Shown: positions 29,101 to 42,347, counted from the stretch's first letter. The stretch: 64,000 nt of DNA from Lamellibrachia satsuma (GCA_033239005.1 BSQZ01000006.1:3347501-3411500), one strand, 5' to 3'. The notes: a model not told the origin generated them from the letters alone. A program made the numbers and translations.

Positions 29101-31932
29101 ATTTAATTAACATTTACCTATCGAGAAACTTTTTGTATTAAATTTAATTCTCAATATTTTGAATGACTCACTCTGAAAGAATATAAAAAGTTTCTTGATA
29201 GGTTATTACCACATAATTCTAAGAAACCGGAATGTCCACATATTCAAGGATGTATCGACATGTGTCCAGAGATTGTCACTGAATTATCAGATTGATAACA
29301 AAATTACAATCACACATAAATAATACTCTAATTATCTGAAAACTAAAAAAAAAATTTTCTATTCAAAACTGTAGAAATGATCAACACATGTATATACATT
29401 TTGGTCAAATTACCAATGTATCGACAGAACTGCTTTACCGAAAGAATTGCCTTATGTAGGCCCTATATTAGAGTAACATCAAACAAAAACCTTTTTCTGC
29501 ATGAATAATGATTCTGTTTGGTTGTGCCAATGGATCATGTGTAAATAATATAGCTGAAGTACTCACTATGCCAATGGCTTCATAAGCTCCGGTCAACTGG
29601 CCAAAGAAGACAGGCAGGGTCACCCACCGATACCAGACAATGGTTGGAGATGGATGGAAGTCTGAAACAGCATTAACCGTACATGCAACATTATAAAAAA
29701 ACTCACATAGCTTTTACTGTCTGAAAACAGCATCACAATTCACACAATATGGTATATATCAAGATCATGACAGACCTCATAATACATGAGTATATTTCAA
29801 GGGTGAATGTGACTAAAATAGTACGAGCAATACTGGAATAGGCAGGGTTGTGCTTGATAAGATTATGATTGTATTCAATTGTAATCAATCTTCTGACGTG
29901 CTGAAATCATAACTGTGCCCTCTATTTATTAAAAGGAATATTTGTTTGTAATTACACTATAACTTGATCAAAATGTCCAGTTGGCCAGTACACACCCCAC
30001 CAACTACAGTGAACTTGGAATTTTAAACAAATACCAAAGTTGCCATTTAGGAGCCTCAGTGTGAAGTTTACAATATTGGCTAAACTGACTGTTTTACATT
30101 AATGTAGCTATGAGTCCCACTATGACACTATCACTGACATACCTCTTCCTACAGAAATCTAAAAAATTATAACTGACAAAAAATATTTATATACAAATAA
30201 ATAAATGTAACTGGTTGACAAAATTGTAATTAATTAATAAAAAGTAAATAATAAAAAATAAAAAAAAATTTGTAATAACAAACTCTTACAATGTATGCCA
30301 ACTCACCCGTGAGAATGTAGAACAATACACTGAACAGACCAATCAGTATTGCAATGTTCGCCCCGACGCTGATAAGTGCCATCTGGCGGACAGTGCGGAA
30401 GAATGTGAAGATGATGAGCAGTGGAAGGGGGGAGAGAACGAGGAGGGCCAAGGGTGGACCAGAATGGACCAACCATAGGGCGACTTTGGGGACATCTGTC
30501 ACATTTGACAGCCTCGTTGTGTTATCTGGTTTTGTGCTCACCGCACCCAACTGCACCCTGGTTCTCCCATAGCTGGATGTTGTAGTGGCGTTGACTGGCT
30601 CCAACACAAAATCTTCAATTGTCGTTGGTGTACTTGACGATGCAGTATTAGTTTCTACAGATGTCACAGCAACATGAGAAACATTTGATTTTTCGGTCAT
30701 TGGCACATCAGATAGTCCATTCACGGATGCTGATGTAGTAACAGAGTCTTCGATTTCAACGTGTGCGGTTTTCACATGTGCAATGCCTGTCAAATTATTC
30801 ACTCTGGTGAATTTTATGTTTGTCAGCGAACGTGTCTTATTAATATTGCCATCATAGTCTCTCAACCGGCCAAGTAAAACATTCTCATTTAGAGACACCT
30901 GACTGCCAAGTGAACTATTTAATACTCGAATAAACCTTTTAGGAGATAAAATATTACTGTTGGGATGGCTCAACATATTCTCTGCAGTCCTAAAATGTCT
31001 ATCTGCGTTGACACCTGACAGTACTTCACCATAATGCTGTGACAAACTAGAATTAATGTGTACAAGTGACTGATCAACAGGTGAATACGTCCCATCGGCT
31101 GAGACCGAGACCCAAGTCTTGGGGAACAAACCATGGACAGTGTTGCCAATGAAGATGAAGTAACCAACACAGAATCCAACTTGTGTGACCACCAGACAGA
31201 AGTTGACTACAAACCCTCCCCACCGCCCACAAATCAGCCTGCCAATATCCGTGTAGTCGAGACGACGGAGCAGGCGGATTCGAAACATTGCCATGTCGCT
31301 GAGGTCAGCGTCATTGTCTTCTTCTTTGGAGAGCTCGTACTTGCGACACAAATCATCGATGACAATGTGTTTACATTTGACGATGAGCCTACAGCAGTGG
31401 CCAGTCAGTACGGCCACCAGAAGCAGGCCAGCAATCCCAAACTGCAACAGCGAGTCATACAACACGGTACAATCAATGACACATTACTTTGACAGGCACA
31501 ATGCTTAGATATAGACGAAGGACATGAAGAGTTCTTATCATATGGCGCAAACTTAGCACCACAGCACATGCAACAAAATAGATTTACATCAAAGTAATAC
31601 TCAACCACATTAGAATAATTGAAATTTAGGCATAATAATAATATGAAAATCATATTCATTTTATTTCGGAAGTTCCGTAATAGTGCATTCTGTATGCACC
31701 TAAACATGAATGAAATTAATGAATCGTTTCGGGTGTGATCTGTGACAGTTCCTTCAATACAAGTGATTAGAACATTGATGTTTGCTAACTGTGACATGCA
31801 TGATTGGAATGAAGATTTACCCCAAGGCCGCTCTGTTTGAATCCGTATGCTAGACTCAAGTAGTTGGTTCCAATGAAAGCCTTAAAGATGTTTGCGAAAT
31901 CTGCGATGCTGTAGTACCAGTGAAGCTTCCGT
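26132..31932 (-). CDS. SLC36/PAT-like amino-acid transporter (N-terminal exon missing)
   Basis: Exons in transcript order: 31932-31821, 31441-30307, 29661-29567, 29052-28773, 27640-27501, 27054-26949, 26310-26132 (stop). All splice phases agree, giving about 680 codons plus a missing start exon upstream of 31932. Family matches: FANIFKAFIGTNYLSLAYGF (first helix, equivalent to the G.G.L.LP region), WGGFVVNFCLVVTQVGFCVG, PVFFGQLTGAYEAIGI, ESSMEGNQHMF, and the end VPAWKRNLLR with VFAYVGALVGAIGSSP. PAT/SLC36 carriers export or import small neutral amino acids across plasma or lysosomal membranes. The 1135-bp exon encodes an unusual loop of about 200 residues, rich in Ser/Thr/Asn with at least eight N-X-S/T sequons. 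A second acidic loop (DEFDLSDNEDNPEK) lies near the C terminus. An SLC38-type or Avt-type transporter is a less likely alternative. Confidence 0.88.
26440..26575 (+). repeat. LINE/SINE 3' tail with GTAAAGCGCTTTGAA motif
   Basis: The segment contains AGTGTAAAGCGCTTTGAACA then TTCTCAAGGATTGGATACCG, which resembles the 3' tails of CR1/L2-related elements (AAGCGCTTTGA....GATAA..GC.CTA). It lies in the last intron of the SLC36-like gene. Confidence 0.55.
27065..27178. repeat. Two-copy tandem duplication beside an SLC36-like exon
   Basis: The segment TAGTACCTCATACCAATATT, then CTTCTGTTGATGCCTAAACT and TCTTCAC, occurs twice with about a 55-bp period, starting 10-15 bp from the acceptor of exon 26949-27054. 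Confidence 0.85.
27786..27975 (+). repeat. CR1-like LINE 3' tail
   Basis: Resembles 42348-42548: a GAATGGAACAAATTATCTAC start (encoding EWNKLST-like RT C-terminal sequence), AGGGCAGGTTACGCAT, TTGGACTCTCAATAAGC, then TGGCTTCCTTGTCCACTT. It sits in an intron of the SLC36-like gene, antisense to it. Confidence 0.7.
28430..28545. repeat. AATTCCA/TGGAATT-type repeat (inverted relative to 38830-39240)
   Basis: Contains AATTCCAATTCTGGAATTG and AAAAGTAATTGGAACTGGTG, the reverse complement of the motif tandemly repeated at 38830-39240. Confidence 0.5.
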
Positions 31933-32032
31933 CTGCCAACAACACACACACACACGTAATACAGCTTCCGTCTGCTATCAACTCACACACGCACGCTCGC
32001 ACACACACGTGATGCAGCTTCTTCACAAATTG
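31921..32032. repeat. Partial duplication of an SLC36-like 3' splice site
   Basis: The minus-strand acceptor and exon start (CAG then ACGGAAGCTT) are echoed at about 31962-31980 (CAGCTTCCGTCTGCTATCAA on the plus strand) and weakly at 32014-32025. CA/CG-rich spacers separate the copies. Confidence 0.65.
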
Positions 32033-32039
32033 GCATTTT

Positions 32040-33990
32040 CAAGACAAAACAAATAGACAAATGGATTGATTTGCTGACTGGTTTCAAACGTGATATCAAT
32101 AATTTACTACCATGTGTCAAAAGGCATTCCTGGTGTCGGCCACTTTATAAGTTTCACATAATACTTAATGCCAGATCTGAACTTCGTACATCGTTACATG
32201 TGCGCTTTATCTGAACCACAAGCAGTGACTGCACACATGAATATTATATGATGTCAAATGATGCTTGTGGACACTGCCACTGGAGCACACCTACACTGCA
32301 AGTTATTGAGGCTGAGTAGGATTAATTTTTTTTGACTGTGGAAGAAGAGAGCAACCAACTGGGAAAGAGTTCTTGGAAGATAGCAGAATGCAGAGCTCTG
32401 GAGATCGTACAAAATGGTGGAATTTACAATGACTAAATGGCGTTAAGTTATGCACCAACAGTGGTGCGAAGAGGATAAAATGATAAGTCAGTAAGAATTA
32501 TTTTTTAACATTTCATTAATAATAATAATTGTGTAAAATTAATAATTTTTCAGGCAACACAAAATTTAATAAAGTGAAAAGGGGGCACCATCTCAAAATC
32601 ACCTGCATTTCATTCATATAACATAAACCCAGAACTAAATTAATGGTCTAACATTCCCAGGGCAGAGACGAAGATGAAGACTCAAAAGTACCACGTCATT
32701 AATAGGGTACCTGCTGTGGGCGATAATGCGGGTATCTCAGTATTTTTGACCACGTACCTTGGTAGTTGTACGTATTCTCCCATTATCGAGCTTAAATACC
32801 TCGACTTGTCGGCGATCCAGTGTCAAATGTGCCATAGGCACTACCTGGTAAGAATCTACATTGACCGTTTACAGGTTATTGCCACAGAAGAGATTGACCA
32901 CATAAACAAATTCTGTCAATCGCCGAGTAGCTGCTCGTGTTTGTAACGTCCACGTGGATTGACACTGTCGGGGGAGTGGCCCTTCGGTGAGCCAATTGCA
33001 TGCCATGTAACAACTGTCGTGTGGCACCGTCAACGGAGCGCGCGCTGTTTGAGAACAGAAATCGTTTGAGCAAAAACTAAACCAGTGATTATACTTTTGT
33101 CGAAATTGTTGTGGTATTTGTTATTGCTTGCAGTTCTTGTTTGTGTAAGTATAGGCTTAGGTTAATGCTAAGCCCTAACATAAACCGAACCGTTTGGCGC
33201 TGATGGTATAATGACTTATTATTGTATGTGACTGTGTCACTGACACTGTGACTGACAGTGACAGTTTTCTTGCGACTTTTGAGTTGAGATAACAACAGTA
33301 AAACGAGTATCGGAGGGACGTCAACAGTGTCTACCAAAGAATAAACAAACTATTTCTCTGTCTGTAGGCTTAATATTGTACATATTATACTTGTAATTTT
33401 TGTAAAATGTATTTAGTTGATTCTCACCTATCTCTTCGGTTCGGGCTTAGCCTTAGCTGTGCTCCAAATAACTATTTATGAGTACATTTTTCGGTCACAT
33501 AGAAAATATTTCATAAATAGCCGCCATACTGTGCATGTGATGTTGCCTTTGGGTCATATTGGGCATATTCTTTTTGATGTCCGCAGAGCCACCAAAAGCA
33601 GAGAATGTGGAGAGGATCAAAAAGAATAGACTTCGGAGAGGGTAGCAACCGTTTTGTTATCACCCATACAACATGGGTGCAGCATCAGTAGCAGTGTCAA
33701 TTGTTAGCTATTTTTTCTTCAGCGACGATATACATCATTACGTTGTCACGTGTACAAAGCAAACAAAAAACTATATATTTAATTTCATATTTTGTACAAA
33801 TGCCACTTACAATTTGTTGTATTAAGCCATGTTTAAAGTCACATGACCAGGAACTCTCTGCTCACGACATGCCCCTCAAGCAGCGAGACCAGAGCGGTCC
33901 AGATAGCTTCTCTGGTCTGTTCTGTTTAACGCGTAAAGATCACGTGACCTCTCCGCGTCAAATAGAATAGCAAATTTCGCTCCGTGGACA
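32040..33990. other. Intergenic between divergent SLC36-like and SPC24 genes, no gene assigned
   Basis: A 90-codon ORF at 32674-32946 (contains YHVINRVPAVGDNAG) and a short open frame after an acceptor-like CCGCAG at 33587 (reading EPPKAENVERIKKNRLRRG) are not recognised. The N-terminal exon of the SLC36-like gene should lie here or further right, but I cannot place it. Confidence 0.45.
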
Positions 33991-34300
33991 GGTCGGAGAG
34001 ACAAAAATGACCTTATATTGACCTACGAGATTCTCGTTTTTGTACAACATCCGGCTATATGTCAACTTGCCAGAAACACATGCATTCTGATAAAAAGGTA
34101 ATAATTTCACACTTTTACATGGTTATTGTCAGGTAACTTTAGTGATATACATATAAGAATGCAAACATACATGAAATACGTGTTTATTGCTCTGTTTATG
34201 GCATTTTTGTAAGGTTTCACATTTTATAAAAATGCGTATACAACAGCAACAGTCAGATAGAAACAAATTTATGGCGATTGACTTTGTCTATTTGCCCAGT
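33990..34300. repeat. Dispersed repeat, inverted copy of 12710-13040
   Basis: Shared strings in reverse orientation include CTTTTACATGGTTATTGTCA, GTTTATTGCTCTGTTTATGG and ACAACATCCGG. Confidence 0.7.
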
Positions 34301-34334
34301 GGCCCATAACTTATGAGTTATGGTTAACAAAAGG

Positions 34335-34910
<576 letters not shown>

Positions 34911-34964
34911 GAAATAACCAATATACCAATTGAATAAATATACCCGAAAAGAAGCTTTTAAACT

Positions 34965-35210
34965 AAGCACAATCTTTTGGGTTTGACCTGCATTTGTAAT
35001 AGCATATTCCTTGATGTTCTTCCTTTGAAACAGATTTAGTCTGCTGTCAGCCAATGATTTTTGCAAATTTTTTGTCAAGCAAAGCAAAAACCCCAGATGA
35101 CAAGTGGACAAGGAAGCCATTGGCTTATCAAGAGTATAACGATAATTCATCTATGACTGTGTGTAACCTGCCCTTCTGAAATAACATTTTATTTTTAAAC
35201 ATTCACACTG
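34965..35210 (-). repeat. CR1-like LINE 3' tail (minus strand)
   Basis: The reverse complement contains the same AAGCCAATGGCTTCCTTGTC then CACTTG tail as the copies at 24640, 27786 and 42348. Confidence 0.65.
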
Positions 35211-35733
35211 CACTGCTAGTATTTACACAATCAATAAGTTAATTTATTTAATTAATTTATCATCATCTGTGAGAATGAGTAATTTCCCATATCTAAATTC
35301 TAATCTACACAGTTCGTTCACTAACGTTGCTTTGTCTTATCTGGTTCTTTTATCTTCCCTGTGTGAGAAAAAATACTTCTATCATTATTTTCATAATCAT
35401 TCAATGTCTCAATATGTATGCTACTATAGTAAGTAAGCATCTGCAGTTGCAAAACAATTTGTTTTTGATTCATTCCATCCAATGGTGTGTAGTCTTTCAT
35501 TTCAAATGGATAAATGTGAAATTTAAGCTCTGTAGTCGAAATGTTTTTAGAGATATGACAGTTGTAACATAGTCGGCTGATGTTATTAAGTTTTTTCACT
35601 GTTAATTTTTTTGCAATTTTTGCAACCCTGAAATTGTAGATGCTACATTAACTGTCAACCATGATTATGATAACTGTTATTGTTCTTAGCAATATAATGG
35701 AGGAAAGAATCATATTTTAAATTATCGTCAGAT

Positions 35734-35773
35734 GCCATGTCTGTTTCAGACATAGATCTGAAACAGACATGGC
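35734..35773. other. Perfect 17-bp inverted repeat with 6-bp loop
   Basis: GCCATGTCTGTTTCAGA and its exact complement flank CATAGA, a strong potential hairpin. There is no gene next to it and no U-run after it. Confidence 0.85.
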
Positions 35774-35951
35774 TAGACCATCAAGGATTAAAAATATTTG
35801 CCAACCTACTTCTTTATCCCGTCAATCTTTCCCATTGTCACTTGATGTTTTACTTTTCTCTTTCTCACCACATGACCTATACATTTCTTGTCTTTTCCTG
35901 ATTTTGTACATGATCTTCCTTTTATCACTACTAGCTGCTCTTTCATTACTT

Positions 35952-36277
35952 TTCTGTTCAAATTGTTTTTTTAAATATTGTTATTCACATTCATATAGTA
36001 ATATGGGTTCTATCTAGTACTGCAGAACCTGTTTTCTTACTTCAAGTGTTAGCGTCCCGTTACCTGACACCGATCTGATGCATTCCAGACTAGCGACAAG
36101 GGTGGGCCGTCTAACCCCTGTACATAGGCAGGAACATTGCGTAAAAGGTATTATAATTCATGCTGTATTAAATACTGATTTCTGTTCAAATTGTTTTTTT
36201 AAATATTGTTATTCACATTCATATAGTAGTATGGGTTCTATCTAGTACTGCAGAACCTGCTTTCTTACTTCAAGTGC
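35952..36277. repeat. 95-bp direct duplication, 228 bp apart
   Basis: 35953-36048 and 36181-36276 are nearly identical (TTCTGTTCAAATTGTTTTTT through ACTTCAAGTG), separated by unique sequence, just upstream of SPC24. Confidence 0.85.
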
Positions 36278-36432
36278 AGACCTATGTTGGTTAAAATGCT
36301 TTTCATGTTTTGGAAAGCTGTCTTAGCCTGCGTTATTCATTTCTTGATTTCATCATTGCATTGGCCGTCCGCAGCTATTACTGATCCAAGATAAGAACAC
36401 ATTTAAATATACATATTTGTTAGCAGACCAAG

Positions 36433-39400
36433 ATGGACCAATGTGTGGCGAGCTTTGATGACGCAATAAACTTCATTGGTGAATTACTGCCGGTCCTCGG
36501 TAACCCAGATAATTCACCAGAGTTCAAGGACATCGCAAAGGCAACCGAGCTGAAGCAGCAGCTGCAACAACTGTTCACAGAGAGGGAGCAACATATCAAA
36601 GAAGAGATTCTGGGTTGGTGCTTTTCGTGTTCTGGAAATGAATGGTTTAAAATTAGGATTCATTATCTAAGGATAATGTTAAAGATGCCTCCTCAGTTTA
36701 ATTGTTTCACTTGTCTCATTTCAGACTCATTTAGCAAAAACCGAACCTATTTAGTATCCACTATGACATGCATGCTTGTTTGTACAAATGTGTTTAGTTT
36801 CAATGAAATTATCAGACAAATTAATAAATTATTTTTGACTCAGCCCAGTTGAGATTCTACAAAAAGTGGCATGTCTCTATATACAAAAACATAGCCTAGT
36901 CCACTTTCACAATTTACCATATCTAATGATCAGAGCCAATTATTTTGATGATTTAACAAAAGCATTCACTCCTTTAGAAAACCCACTGTGCGTGTTACTT
37001 AACTATTCGCACATTATAGATATGAACATCAACAAACTGGATTTTATACACTGCCCAATTTTCATAAGAAAGAATTTTTTAATGCACTCGTCAATTTGGA
37101 ACAATATGTCTAAGGGTAGAATGATGGTTTACTTACAAGACAGTGTCATATGGCTTAATATGTAATGGCAGGACTACAGACTTAGAAGTGGTCAGGTCTA
37201 GAAAGTAAGTTGTCATTCCGATGTTTCAAATTTATGTCAAATAGTTAAAATGTCTTGGTTGTAAATAGAAATGTGTTCAAAAGTTGTAAAATAAAAACTA
37301 TTCAGTTGTACATTATTGAGTCATTATTTTTTAAATGCTCTTAGCGCTGACCTCTGCTTGTGATGGGAAGATTCACGTAACCTCTGACCTCAATGGAGAC
37401 GAGGTTCTCGTGAAGGTTCAGAAATTGTCTGAACAGATCAACTCTATGAAGCAGAGGAAGGAAGCCATCTTGGAGCAACTCGGCAAACAGGACCAGCAGA
37501 AGGGGGCGCTGGATAAGGAACAGGAACAGATTGCAAAACAAATAGCCGCAATCGAGAAGGACACAACGGAAATGATTCCCAACCTACGGTGAGGAAGCCT
37601 GACAAAAGGAAGGTTTGTTTAGGGGTCACAAACTATCCAAGGGGTATTGTTATTGGGTTGGCCATTTGTGAAGTTCTATTACAAGAATGTATTTTTTTAA
37701 ATCTTCTGAAGGTTGACAGATCGGTGTTGATTAAAAACAATGCATAAGTCAGGATCTGGATATCTTCAACAAATGATTGCACTAGCAACGTGAAACTAAT
37801 AATTCTTATCCCAGAGCAAGCATTGTCTTCACTTTTACAAAAAAGTGTGTTGTGATATCCACTACTTGTTCCGCCGCCAAGCAGACAAGGATGATATAAA
37901 AGGCTTACACTTCTACTGTTCAACTACTCAAGTTGTGTCCTTCAATGGTTATCCAAATTACATGTGATCTTATGTGAGTGGACAATAAACGTTTCGACAA
38001 TATGTAAATATTGTAAACCAGCAATATTTATCTTAGGATTTTGGCTATGTCATGTGGTATTTTCTAAAAGCCAAGGTAAACCGGGAAAAGTGTTATCAGA
38101 TAAAAAAAGATGACCACAAATTAACAGTTTTGGAACAAGAAAATGATGCGATGCCTTTTAAAATATCTTTATTGTTACTATTTTAAGTCAAACTATGTTG
38201 TAACTTTTCAGAATCAAATATGTATTAATTAAAATCGAGTGATTACTTAGCACCACAACAAATCGGTTGATACAGCCACTAGGGCACAGTTCAAATGCAC
38301 ATTTGTAGGGGTGGACCCCCCAGGATGACAGTATTATTTGCGAGAATTACATTTCTTGTGGTGACATTTGTGACACTTGTTTGTTGTAGACAAGACGTGA
38401 ACCTGTACACGTACCTGACTGGGGTCCGGTGGGAGTATGACTGTCCCGAGGAGGACATCAAAGGATGTATCCTTGCTATTTGGCCGAGTCCAATATATAT
38501 GTTATCCAATGTGCAGTCAGTTGTGTTATATTAATTCCAATTCCTTTCTAATTTCCAATTTACTTTCTAAATTACCTCAAAAATACCAATTAAAAAAAAT
38601 TATACACCAATTGCAATTACAATTATCAGTTTCGTATCGAAATAACAGAATGTGAATAGAGTAACCAAAGACGCTCAGTGCCAAAAATAACATCTCTTAC
38701 AGCAGCTTTATTTGATTTCTGTTATGTTATGTTATATTCAACATGTTATATTTTATAGATTATATGTAGCGAATAATTTGAGTTAGAAATTGACATGATG
38801 TAATTGAAGAAGTAAGTGAAAAGTAATTAAAAATACCAGTTACATTTTCACCAAATCCAGTAACTTTTTAAAATAAAACAAATTCCAGAAATCTAACTAC
38901 TTTTTAAAACAAAACACCAATTACAATTCCAGAATTCCAATTACTTTTTAAAATAAAACACCAATTACAATTCCAGAATTCCAATTACTTTTTAAAACAA
39001 AACACCAATTACAATTCCAGAATTCCAATTACTTTTTAAAACGAAACCAATTACAATTCCAGAATTCCAATTACTTTTTAAAACGAAACACCTATTACAA
39101 TTTCAGAACTCCAATTACTTTTTAAAACAAAACACCAGTTACAATTGCAGAATTCAAATTACTTTTGAAAACATCACCAATTACAATTCCAGAATTCCAA
39201 TTACTTTTGAAAACAAAACACCAATTACAATTCCGGAATCCAAATTATAATGTAATTGACCAGAAGTCTGTGTGTCATACTAAATTGCCCACTCTTCCAT
39301 CTCATATTCTACCTGCACAACGGTCGCCCTATTTGGCTAGTCTCCTGCATCTTTCAGATATCCGCAGGCAGCTTAGTTCATCTATCTCACAACTTTCTGT

Positions 39401-39708
39401 TCCTAAAACTAAGCTTAATCAGGGCTATGCTATATTCTGATGTTGGCATACTTGCACAGTATGAAATGTACAGCTTTTGAAACAGCTTGATTTGACAACA
39501 GCTGTGATACTCTGCAAATGGTCACATTTTTATGTTCATTCAGTTTGTGATGGATGACTGATAATCCTTGTTTTTGGCCGTTTCCTTGACCAACAGCACA
39601 GATGTTTCAAACAAGACAAGTGTACAACCATTCTCTCTCAACACCAACCAGAACTCCAAGTTCTTTATTGCCAACTATCTGTGGGAACTGATGGAGCCTG
39701 ACTGGTGA
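36433..39708 (+). CDS. SPC24: Kinetochore protein Spc24 (Ndc80 complex)
   Basis: Four exons: 36433-36613, 37345-37588, 38390-38466 and 39602-39708 (stop TGA). All phases agree, and the product is 202 aa against 197 in human. The N-terminal half is coiled coil (heptad-rich KVQKLSEQINSMKQRKEA and further Q/K/E-rich stretches). The globular C-terminal domain reads DVNLYTYLTGVRWEYDCPEE and ends FFIANYLWELMEPDW, matching the human pattern W.YEC...VKG and ...FI.DYLW.L...W. Spc24 pairs with Spc25 in the Ndc80 complex, which links the inner kinetochore to microtubules. The start codon is the first ATG of the frame and the exon 1 donor is GG then GTTGGT. Confidence 0.93.
38830..39245. repeat. 41-bp AT-rich minisatellite in SPC24 intron 3
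   Basis: About eight to nine imperfect units of ACACCAATTACAATTCCAGA then ATTCCAATTACTTTTTAAAA. It ends directly against a LINE fragment. Confidence 0.9.
39246..39480 (+). repeat. LINE reverse-transcriptase C-terminal fragment
   Basis: One frame reads LLHLSDIRRQLSSSISQLSV then PKTKLNQGY, the loosely conserved C-terminal region of CR1/L2-type RT ORFs. It is 5'-truncated and lies in SPC24 intron 3. Confidence 0.6.
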
Positions 39709-41430
39709 AGTGCCCAGGACAAGACAGTATTCCACACAATGGACCATTCACAGATTGCATCCCTGGTTTTCATCAGTAGACACACAATGGTGCTAAAAGT
39801 CCTATACAAAGTGGATCTATCATCATACAACGTACATAGCCAGAGACAGAAACACCCATCCCTGTGAACCCTGGTTTATGTTGCACAAAATGTAGGGATG
39901 TGCACCGAATTGATGACATCATCATTAGCCAGTCAGATTCGTGTTTATAAAGATGGCGACCTTGACATTCGACCGAGTGATTAAGAAGCTGTAGTGTCAT
40001 GTCGGAGGATAATCTTAACAAGATTTGCATTCATAAAGACAATTATATCACTAAGGATTTGATTGTGCCACCACATGAAAATCCATTCAGTTATTGGCTC
40101 TTAGTGAAGGCATTCGACACTCGAAACAAATTTGCAAATTGGATACATTATTTATTAATAATTGAGGCTTAATTTTGAGGCAAATGATGAAAAAGAACTT
40201 GAGGAAATACTATTAAAATTATTGGGATTTGTTAATTGTTACATTTTATTATAAAGTTTGGAAAAACCATAATGTTTCAACATTCCTAAACATTTATATA
40301 ATACAATATATATATTTGTAATAAGCTTCTATGACAATCTTCATATTTCAGATGTAACGCTATTCGTTTGTGTGCCATGTATTCCCCATCCCCCACAGAA
40401 TTTTAAAGAAATATTTATGGGTAATACATATGGCAATTTTTGGATAATACATATGGCAATTTTAAATTTAGTTGTTTGCCCCTTGGCATTTGCTGTGTTT
40501 TCGACAGGGAGCGTTTGGGAGTATGACCACTGAGCTGACAAAACCATTATATGGGGGTAGGGATAGATATTTCCGCATAATACGTTACAAATCATGCGAA
40601 ACCACATACGTATTTGGTATTTATGATATTACAATTCTCTACACAAATATCAAAATATAACGTATAATGTGTTCCATGACATCACTATTGCATCGTAATT
40701 AACTTATATAATTGGAATACTGGAACCATATTAAGTTGGGTATTGTTGGAAAGGTGTGTTTATTTTATCTATGTTGAAGCTCTCCTCATTCTCATGGGTG
40801 TATATAGCACTGATAAAAAGGACAGAGAAGCACATGCATGAACGCGCACACATGAGTGCATGAATGCAGTAGACCATTCCCACCAACCATAATGCATCCA
40901 AGTCATCAAGGCTAAGGTGGTCAACCAGCGCAGCGTCATCTCCAAGCTGATGCATAAGTTTGGCACTGTCTATCTTCACTGGAAGCTCTGTGTATGTAAC
41001 TCCTACGAAACCAAAACTAGTGGATGGGACAATATCTTCTACGGATGGAGGCTGTCTTCTTTGGAGTATCATATAAGCTTAGCAGCCAGTGAAGTTGTCC
41101 AAAATCAGAATTAGCTGGTGGTGCAATCGTTGGGACTAGGAGGCAGAATACTAAAAATATTGCGGATCTGAGTGACGCATGATGATCGATGATTGTTGAT
41201 GTAAATAAGTTAAAATACCCAAAAAAGTAGAAAAAAGCATGTTTATGAGCAGTATTACTGTGACACAAGTAAACCTGCTGAATTGTTTTGCTAACTATTG
41301 TTATTAACATTAATTATTGTTTTGCCAACTATCGTTACTAGTTATGAAGAACGATTGAAAAATGTGATTAAGGGGGGAGTGAAGCACTCGAACAACCATG
41401 GCCCAAACATAATAACATACAATTTACAGT
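39709..41430. other. Intergenic; one unrecognised minus-strand ORF
   Basis: The only notable item is a minus-strand open frame at 40731-41072 whose segment DDAALVDHLSLDDLDALW has normal-looking amino-acid composition. I do not recognise it and see no clear splice sites. Confidence 0.4.
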
Positions 41431-41436
41431 ATATAT

Positions 41437-42122
41437 CAGGCCCATAGCCGGGTGGTTCACATGAACCCCCCTTTTTTGTGAACCCCTTTTCCAAAAATAT
41501 GAACCCACCCTTTTAAAAAATGTGAACCCTTTATCGTGACCCCCTCCCTCTCAAAAGTGTGAACCTCCAATAATATGAAAATAATGATAATTTCTTTAAT
41601 TGATACTGGTCTAAACTTGCACAATGATCTGTTGCTCATTCACAGCTCAGGTAGCATTATGTGTCCCTCAATATCCATCTTACTCTGCACAAAGGCTTGC
41701 ATAATTTCTGGGAATGATCACACTTGACCTCGACATGTAACTGCTTTTCATAATGCACAATATTCATGGGTGTGTGCGTTCGTGCGTGCGTGCGTGCGTG
41801 CGTGCGTGGTGTGTGTGTATAATATTCTTTATTTTTCTTTCGATCTAATTAAAGGAATTAATCACTGTTTTACTTTTGTCTTATTTTATGAAACAATGAA
41901 ATATGTAGACAGTGCTTTGTGCAAAGTACTTGTTGCACCCCATGTGAACTTAATGCCCCTTGAGTTTGTTTGGGAAACTGTGACACCCGTGTAAACTTGT
42001 GGCGTCCTCCTGGAGTCGATTAAGAATATAATATTATGTCCCTGCATGAGCGTGTGACGCCACCTGTGGTCTATATTGTGAAAAAAATGACCCCCCCTTG
42101 TGAAAACATGGCTACGGGCCTG
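41437..42122. mobile_element. Short DNA transposon/MITE with TIR and 5-bp target duplication
   Basis: The ends are CAGGCCCATAGCC (left) and GGCTACGGGCCTG (right), inverted copies with one mismatch. TATAT flanks both sides (41432-41436 and 42123-42127). The interior is non-coding, with a (GTGC)n tract at 41770-41810 and C/G-runs near both ends. Confidence 0.75.
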
Positions 42123-42347
42123 TATATCGCTCTTATTTGATGGGCGCAACGCCACGGTAATTTTGTAATATTATTTTTATTTTCCATTATCGGATATCAA
42201 ACTGAAGTGTTTTAAGATATTGAATGGGTGTGAAAATATTGATAGACTTTTTTTTACTCAAGAAAGATAATAGAACTAGAGGACATTAGGTAACGCCATT
42301 AGTCCAGGATCGGTGACAGTGTAGATTGGATATCAGGAACGAAGTTC

